Source of the DNA: Microcystis sp. T1-4
GTDB lineage: Bacteria; Cyanobacteriota; Cyanobacteriia; Cyanobacteriales; Microcystaceae
Direction: 5' to 3'
Length of the DNA stretch: 17,637 bases
Assembly (NCBI RefSeq): GCF_000297435.1
Contig: NZ_CAIP01000154.1
Coordinates: 1 to 17,637 of the forward strand
A program made the translations under genes and the position numbers. Shown piece by piece: positions 13,588 through 17,637 of the stretch; the stretch's first letter is position 1; each line of letters begins with the position of its first letter. The notes beneath the pieces were generated by a model. That model did not search any database, was not told the origin of the DNA, and worked only from the letters and a program-made list of their open reading frames with translations.

Positions 13588-14583
13588 TTATTTTGAAGAG
13601 CGATCGGGTAAAGTCGGTCTTAAGGAAAATAACCACCAGATCAACAAACCTAATATAATCCAGAGAATATCTTTAACCCGGCGAATTACAGAAATCGCTA
13701 AACCTAATTCTAGACTACCGGTTAAGGAAGCACCCAGCAGCACTAAAGAGCCTTCTAAAGTACCGATATTAGCGGGAATAAAAAAGGTTCCAGCGCGCAC
13801 CAATTGAGCGACAGAATCAAATAACCAAGCATCGGCAAAAGTGATCGGATGTTGGAGAAATTGCATTAAAACATAGATTTCTAAAACTCCGAGGGGCCAA
13901 TTGAGAAAACCGACGATCAAGCCATTTCTAAATAGGGGCAGATTCCGGTAAAATTCCCCTAAACGATCATCGACACTGCGAAGATTTTCTAAAGGTTTAG
14001 CTAGGCGATCGCCTAAAAAAGAATGACCTAATCGATTAACTATTCGGGAGGATAAACGGAATCGCTGAATCAAGAAAAATATCAGGATACAACTGGAGAA
14101 TATAGCAAGACTTAATCCAGTAAAAGTTTTAAAAGAATTAGAAAATTTTGGAGAAGCTAGGAGCAGAAAAAAACCGATAATTGCAAAGAAGACAAGGGAA
14201 GCAGTATTTAACGTTTTTGTCAGAATAATCGAGGCACTGGTTTCTTTATAGCTAATCTGATAGTGAGTTTTTAACATCACTGCTTTAAAACCTTCTCCTC
14301 CCAAAGAAGCGAAAGGAGTCACGCGATTAAAGGCTGCCCCTACCATGTAAATTAATAATAGGCGAATTGTCCATCGAGGTTGGATAGGAATACTTTTAAA
14401 AGTTAGTTGCCAAGTAAAAACATCGGTGAGGAATTCTAGGAAGTAAAAAATAATTATTAATGTCATTCCCCACCAACCGACTAGGGTGATTTGTTGCCAA
14501 ACTTCTTGTAGATTTGTTTGGCGCAAAATTACCCCTAGTAAAACAAAACCTAAACCCAGAAAAATAAATTTAAGATATTTCAT
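13588..14583 (-). CDS. lysylphosphatidylglycerol synthase TM-region/HpnL-like membrane protein
   Basis: This 331-residue multi-pass inner-membrane protein has about seven or eight hydrophobic segments, starting at residues 4-21 and ending with IILGLLIWWLFSL near the C-terminus. The family marks are the FASLGGEGFKAVML loop (about 91-104) and FFIPANIGTLEGSLVLLG (about 266-283), typical of the UPF0104/PF03706 group, which includes the MprF flippase part, AglD and HpnL. Members are implicated in lipid or polyprenol-linked substrate transport; the substrate here is unknown. Its ATG directly abuts a heptad repeat array, so no normal Shine-Dalgarno or promoter is visible. The sulfotransferase and aminotransferase genes lie upstream on the same strand, and read-through is possible but unproven. 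Confidence 0.88.
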   Translation of the reverse strand: MKYLKFIFLGLGFVLLGVILRQTNLQEVWQQITLVGWWGMTLIIIFYFLEFLTDVFTWQLTFKSIPIQPRWTIRLLLIYMVGAAFNRVTPFASLGGEGFKAVMLKTHYQISYKETSASIILTKTLNTASLVFFAIIGFFLLLASPKFSNSFKTFTGLSLAIFSSCILIFFLIQRFRLSSRIVNRLGHSFLGDRLAKPLENLRSVDDRLGEFYRNLPLFRNGLIVGFLNWPLGVLEIYVLMQFLQHPITFADAWLFDSVAQLVRAGTFFIPANIGTLEGSLVLLGASLTGSLELGLAISVIRRVKDILWIILGLLIWWLFSLRPTLPDRSSK

Positions 14584-14744
14584 ACTAAATTATGAATTAT
14601 GAATTATGAATTATGACTGATAACTTATAACTGATAACTGATAACTGATAACTGATAACTGATAACTGATAACTGATAACTGATAACTGGTAACTGGTAA
14701 CTGATAACTGATAACTGATAACTGATAACTGATAACTGATAACT
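14584..14744. repeat. heptad tandem array, about 23 units, between sulfotransferase and membrane protein genes
   Basis: The DNA is organised in unbroken 7-nt register from 14584. It runs one ACTAAAT, three TATGAAT, one TATGACT, then mostly GATAACT with one TATAACT and two GGTAACT variants. After 14744 come a 9-nt interruption and one more GATAACT up to the sulfotransferase stop. It is a short tandemly repeated repetitive sequence as known in cyanobacteria. It fills nearly the whole 175-nt gap and forms the entire 5' leader of the membrane-protein gene. Confidence 0.95.
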
Positions 14745-14758
14745 GAAAAAGCTGATAA

Positions 14759-15856
14759 CTAAAAATAGTTCCAACGTTGAATAAATGGCAGCCAATGGGA
14801 TTCGACTAACTCGATCGCTTTTGCATCTGGGGGATAATTATTTTTTTTATATCCTTGCAGACTGCTGATATATTTCTCAAAGCGAGGCATAGATATTTTT
14901 AAGTCGGGAAGTTGCAGTTGATCGTAGATTTTCTCGATTTGTGCTAGGGGAGCTTTTTCTAAATCTTCAAAACGAATTTCTACAAAACTATCGGCGGGTA
15001 AATCGGCACTATCTCGCAGGAGAGAATTGAGCATTGGGGGATAACTTTTCAGAATTACCTGCTCGATTTCATCCGTGGATAAATTATCGTAGGATTGTAG
15101 TGCTAGTTCCGGTAGGATGCGGGTAAAAAAGTGACGGGTTGAGGGAAAAACTAGATAGGGATTGCGGTAGATATGAATAAATTTAGCATCGGGCCAGATA
15201 GCTCGCAATCTGGCGATGTGTGCCGTATAAACGGGGTTTTTAAGTAGTAATTGTTTGCCTTTTTGATGGATGGAAACTTTTTTTAATAGATGAGTATGCC
15301 AACGTTGCCAATTGGCGATTTCTTTCTCGCTGCAGCCTTGAAAAAAAACCCCTCGCTGGAAATGATACTGAAAACGTTGGGGAAAGTATAAACCATGGTA
15401 GTAGGAAAGGGGGATCATGCTGGCCAGGGCGATCGAGTCTTCTTGGGGGGAATCGGGAGTAACGGCAACGTTATCCACATGGCGATCGCTTGGTAGGGCC
15501 AATTCTAGCAGCGGTTGAAATAAGCGGACGATACCGAGGATATCCCAGGGTAATCCCACCGCTAGGGGCGAAATATAGCCAAAATGCTCCGATTGACCGA
15601 GTAAATTGTGGAGATGGGTCGTGCCGCTGCGCCAATAGCCGACAATAAAAATGGGTGCTTTTACCTGCACGCGGCGCTCATAAAACCCTGTCATTAAAAT
15701 TCGTTCTAGGGTAGAAAAAGGCAGTCGCGCCAGGGTAACTGCCAGGGCCAGGGTTGCCGGGGCCAAATTGGGGCGATCGATGCCGCCATTGGTCAAAAAT
15801 AAATGAAGGAGAGTGCTAAGGTTACTACCGCAGAGGGGATGAAACAAACTAGACAT
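14759..15856 (-). CDS. PAPS-dependent sulfotransferase family protein
   Basis: This 365-residue cytosolic-type sulfotransferase (Sulfotransfer_3-like) transfers sulfate from PAPS to an acceptor. The 5'-phosphosulfate loop is GYWRSGTTH (73-81). The 3'-phosphate-binding region is KFIHIYRNPYLVFPST, with the conserved R-N-P and S. The LLLKNPVYTAHI segment and the late ExRFEDLEKAP motif are also typical. A PEDS-like segment (PDSPQEDSIAL) lies near the expected catalytic loop. No signal peptide is clear. The ATG is 5 nt after the stop of the aminotransferase, so the two are very probably co-transcribed and translationally coupled. The acceptor cannot be identified; a lipid, glycolipid or small amine are options given the neighbours. 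Confidence 0.9.
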   Translation of the reverse strand: MSSLFHPLCGSNLSTLLHLFLTNGGIDRPNLAPATLALAVTLARLPFSTLERILMTGFYERRVQVKAPIFIVGYWRSGTTHLHNLLGQSEHFGYISPLAVGLPWDILGIVRLFQPLLELALPSDRHVDNVAVTPDSPQEDSIALASMIPLSYYHGLYFPQRFQYHFQRGVFFQGCSEKEIANWQRWHTHLLKKVSIHQKGKQLLLKNPVYTAHIARLRAIWPDAKFIHIYRNPYLVFPSTRHFFTRILPELALQSYDNLSTDEIEQVILKSYPPMLNSLLRDSADLPADSFVEIRFEDLEKAPLAQIEKIYDQLQLPDLKISMPRFEKYISSLQGYKKNNYPPDAKAIELVESHWLPFIQRWNYF

Positions 15857-15861
15857 ATTAA

Positions 15862-17250
15862 CTATTTTTTGGCGGTTTTTTGGCGTATAGCTTGGCTGGC
15901 CAAGGTTTTACCGAATTCCCAAGTGGCCCCTGGGAAGCGGTGTGCATCAGCGACCACATCTTTAACGGCGGTGATCAGCCAACGGCAATCCTCATCGGAG
16001 AGGGTGAGGGGGGGGATAAACTTGATGATATTCATGCCGTGGCCGGAAACTTGGGAGAGGATTTGATGGCGGGTAAAGAGGGGAACGACGATTAACTGGG
16101 AAAATAGCCCTTTATTGGCGGTTTCTAGCATTTTCCAGGCGGCTTTTAGTGACCAACTGCTCGGCTCGGCAAATTCCAAGGCGATCATCATACCCAATCC
16201 CCGCACTTCCTGCAAACATTCGTACTGATCTACCAGGGGCCGTAGTTCTGCGATAATTTGTTGACCGATTACGGCCGATCGCTCGACTAATTTTTCCTCT
16301 TCAATCACCTGTAAAGTGGCAATACCGGCGGCCATGGCCAGATTATTTTTACCAAAAGTGCTACCGTGAACCACAGAACGATCCATGCGATCGAATACTC
16401 GATCGAAGATCCAGCGACGACAGAGAACCGCTCCCACTGGCACAAAACCACCCGAAAGAGCCTTGGCAACACATAAAATGTCCGGTTCTACCCCCCAATG
16501 TTCCACAGCCCAAATTTTGCCAGTCCGGCCTAAACCGGTCTGCACTTCATCGGCCACAAAAAGAGTGCCGTAACGACGACAAAGGTCCGCGGCCGCGGGG
16601 AGATAGTTCGGTTCGGGAATTCTCACCCCGTGACCTTGGATCGGTTCGGTAATAAAAGCCGCTACTTCTTGGTTAATTAGAGCTTTTTCGAGCGCGGCCA
16701 GATCGCCGAAGGGTATTTCCTTAAAATCGGCCACAAACGGCCCAAATCCCTGGCGATAATGGGGATCGCCGGTGGCGGAAAGGGAACCCATGGTCAACCC
16801 GTGGTAGCCTCCCTGACAGTAAACAATTTGGCTGCGTCCGGTGGCGTAGCGGCTGAATTTAATGGCGGCCTCGACAGTTTCCGTGCCAGAATTAGCAAAG
16901 AAAACTCGTTCTAATCCAGTTGGTGCGATCGCTGCTAACCGTTCCGCCAGCAATCCCGCTAGGATAGAAGCATCCAATTGGACTAAATTGGGCAATGCTG
17001 CCGTCAATACCTCTTGTAAAGCTTGCACGATCTTGGGGTGATTGCGTCCGAGAGCGAAAACACCAAAACCACTCAGTAAGTCCAGATACTTGTCCCCCTG
17101 ATTGTCGAAGAGGTACGGACCTTCGGCTTTAACGTAGTGGCGATCATAGCCGATCGTTTTTAGTACCCTAACCATCTGGGGGTTTAGGTATTGTTCGTGG
17201 AGGGCAAAGTTTTCTTCTAGTCTTTTTTCTATCAGTTCTAAAATGCTCAT
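15862..17250 (-). CDS. class III PLP-dependent aminotransferase
   Basis: This is a 462-residue fold-type I aminotransferase of the ornithine/acetylornithine/polyamine group. The PLP features are NSGTETVEAAIKFSR (from 120), the aromatic YHG at 149-151, DEVQTGLGRTG with D234, and the Schiff-base lysine K263 in AKALSGGFVPVG. The N-terminal part (MSILELIEKRLEENF, then LNPQMVRVLKTIGYDR) is an extension beyond typical ArgD. I start at ATG 17250. A GTG at 17292 would add 14 residues (MFEKIFFQ...) and is less likely. It heads a unit with the sulfotransferase behind a strong promoter. The amino donor and acceptor are not predictable. A role in making an amino compound that is then sulfated is inference. 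Confidence 0.9.
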   Translation of the reverse strand: MSILELIEKRLEENFALHEQYLNPQMVRVLKTIGYDRHYVKAEGPYLFDNQGDKYLDLLSGFGVFALGRNHPKIVQALQEVLTAALPNLVQLDASILAGLLAERLAAIAPTGLERVFFANSGTETVEAAIKFSRYATGRSQIVYCQGGYHGLTMGSLSATGDPHYRQGFGPFVADFKEIPFGDLAALEKALINQEVAAFITEPIQGHGVRIPEPNYLPAAADLCRRYGTLFVADEVQTGLGRTGKIWAVEHWGVEPDILCVAKALSGGFVPVGAVLCRRWIFDRVFDRMDRSVVHGSTFGKNNLAMAAGIATLQVIEEEKLVERSAVIGQQIIAELRPLVDQYECLQEVRGLGMMIALEFAEPSSWSLKAAWKMLETANKGLFSQLIVVPLFTRHQILSQVSGHGMNIIKFIPPLTLSDEDCRWLITAVKDVVADAHRFPGATWEFGKTLASQAIRQKTAKK

Positions 17251-17344
17251 AAATTCCAGATTTGATGACTGAAAAAATATTTTTTCAAACACCTCAAAAC
17301 CGATTATGTTGACAGCACATTATCATGATTTTTGGCTATCTAAT

Positions 17345-17373
17345 ATTATAAATTATTTGATATATTTTGTCAA
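17345..17373 (-). promoter_or_regulatory. consensus sigma-70 promoter for the aminotransferase-sulfotransferase unit
   Basis: On the - strand, TTGACA (complement of 17368-17373) and TATAAT (complement of 17345-17350) are separated by exactly 17 nt, a full-consensus pair. Initiation would be near 17338, leaving a leader of about 88 nt before ATG 17250. The leader and spacer are AT-rich. Confidence 0.75.
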
Positions 17374-17473
17374 GTATTTAAAAACTTATCTAGGATAATG
17401 AAACTAATTAACTCTTGTTGGCTAAAGGTTCAAGCGACTTTTAGATAATTTGTTAGTCAGTTTTTATATGGTT

Positions 17474-17492
17474 GGCGCGCATCGCGTGCGCC
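17474..17492. repeat. GC-rich hairpin GGCGCGC/GTGCGCC
   Basis: GGCGCGC (17474-17480) pairs with GTGCGCC (17486-17492) over ATCGC, giving a 7-bp stem with one G-T pair in otherwise AT-rich DNA. There is no T-tract next to it. It lies between the promoter of the aminotransferase unit and the edge heptad array. It may be a small dispersed palindrome or the terminator of a gene outside the window. Confidence 0.5.
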
Positions 17493-17510
17493 CAAAATGT
17501 AATATCAGTA

Positions 17511-17637
17511 AACTGATAACTTATAACTGATAACTTATAACTGATAACTTATAACTGATAACTGATTACTGATTACTGATAACTGATTACTGATTACTGA
17601 TAACTGATAACTGATTACTGATAACTGATAACTGAGG
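17511..17637. repeat. heptad tandem array with ordered variants, cut by window edge
   Basis: Eighteen 7-nt units run in perfect register to 17636. The main unit is AACTGAT. AACTTAT alternates with it in the first six units, and TACTGAT occurs in a patterned way in units 9, 10, 12, 13 and 16. It is the same repeat family as the array at 14584-14744 (GATAACT register). The array probably continues or ends just beyond the window. Confidence 0.95.

Noticed and set aside
14584..14744. Possible CRISPR array
   Set aside because: Units are contiguous 7-mers without unique spacers, so this is a tandem repeat.
17251..17292. GTG start at 17292 for the aminotransferase
   Set aside because: The extra 14 residues do not look like the family N-terminus; ATG 17250 gives the natural beginning MSILELIEKR.
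17309..17337. TTGACA on the + strand at 17309-17314 as a promoter for a rightward gene
   Set aside because: No -10-like hexamer at 16-19 nt spacing and no gene to its right in the window.

Overview
The window looks like a chromosomal segment of a cyanobacterium, most likely Microcystis or a close relative. The evidence is a complete kaiA-kaiB-kaiC circadian clock locus, a plastoquinone/tocopherol-type quinone methyltransferase close to Synechocystis Sll0418, seven HIP1 octamers (GCGATCGC, for example at 7067, 9101, 9231, 10223, 14005, 15482 and 16925), arrays of heptameric repeats and AT-rich intergenic DNA. The genus is an inference from general character, not a database match.

Region 1 (about 1-6010, + strand) reads as a zinc-limitation island. 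A perfect Zur-type palindrome (226-240) sits on the -10 of a TGS-less threonyl-tRNA synthetase paralogue, followed by a COG0523/CobW GTPase with a CICC metal motif. Next come a dispersed repeat, the decayed remains of a cysteinyl-tRNA synthetase gene, and a second Zur-like promoter module matching the first at 22 of 26 positions. That second module precedes three tightly packed genes: a COG0523-like protein with a degenerate G domain, a metallophosphoesterase with Cys at two metal-site positions, and a second phosphoesterase-fold protein that has lost almost all its metal ligands. A second copy of the dispersed repeat closes the block. This three-gene operon is the best candidate for an undescribed system: a zinc-responsive module built from one degenerate metallochaperone and an enzyme/pseudo-enzyme pair.

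Region 2 (6133-9556, - strand) holds the quinone methyltransferase. Upstream of it is a large hybrid histidine kinase with CBS-like and PAS-like input regions and two degenerate receiver domains. The kinase diverges from kaiA.

Region 3 (9557-13414, + strand) is the clock locus. kaiA probably starts at a TTG codon. The 581-nt kaiA-kaiB gap holds what looks like a transposase-less IS200/IS605-type remnant ending 73 nt before kaiB, and kaiB and kaiC are 193 nt apart.

Region 4 (13588-17250, - strand) encodes a class III aminotransferase and a sulfotransferase 5 nt apart, behind a near-perfect TTGACA-17-TATAAT promoter. Downstream is a multi-pass membrane protein of the lysylphosphatidylglycerol-synthase transmembrane/HpnL-like family. 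A heptad array fills the gap between the sulfotransferase and the membrane protein, and a second heptad array runs to the right edge of the window.
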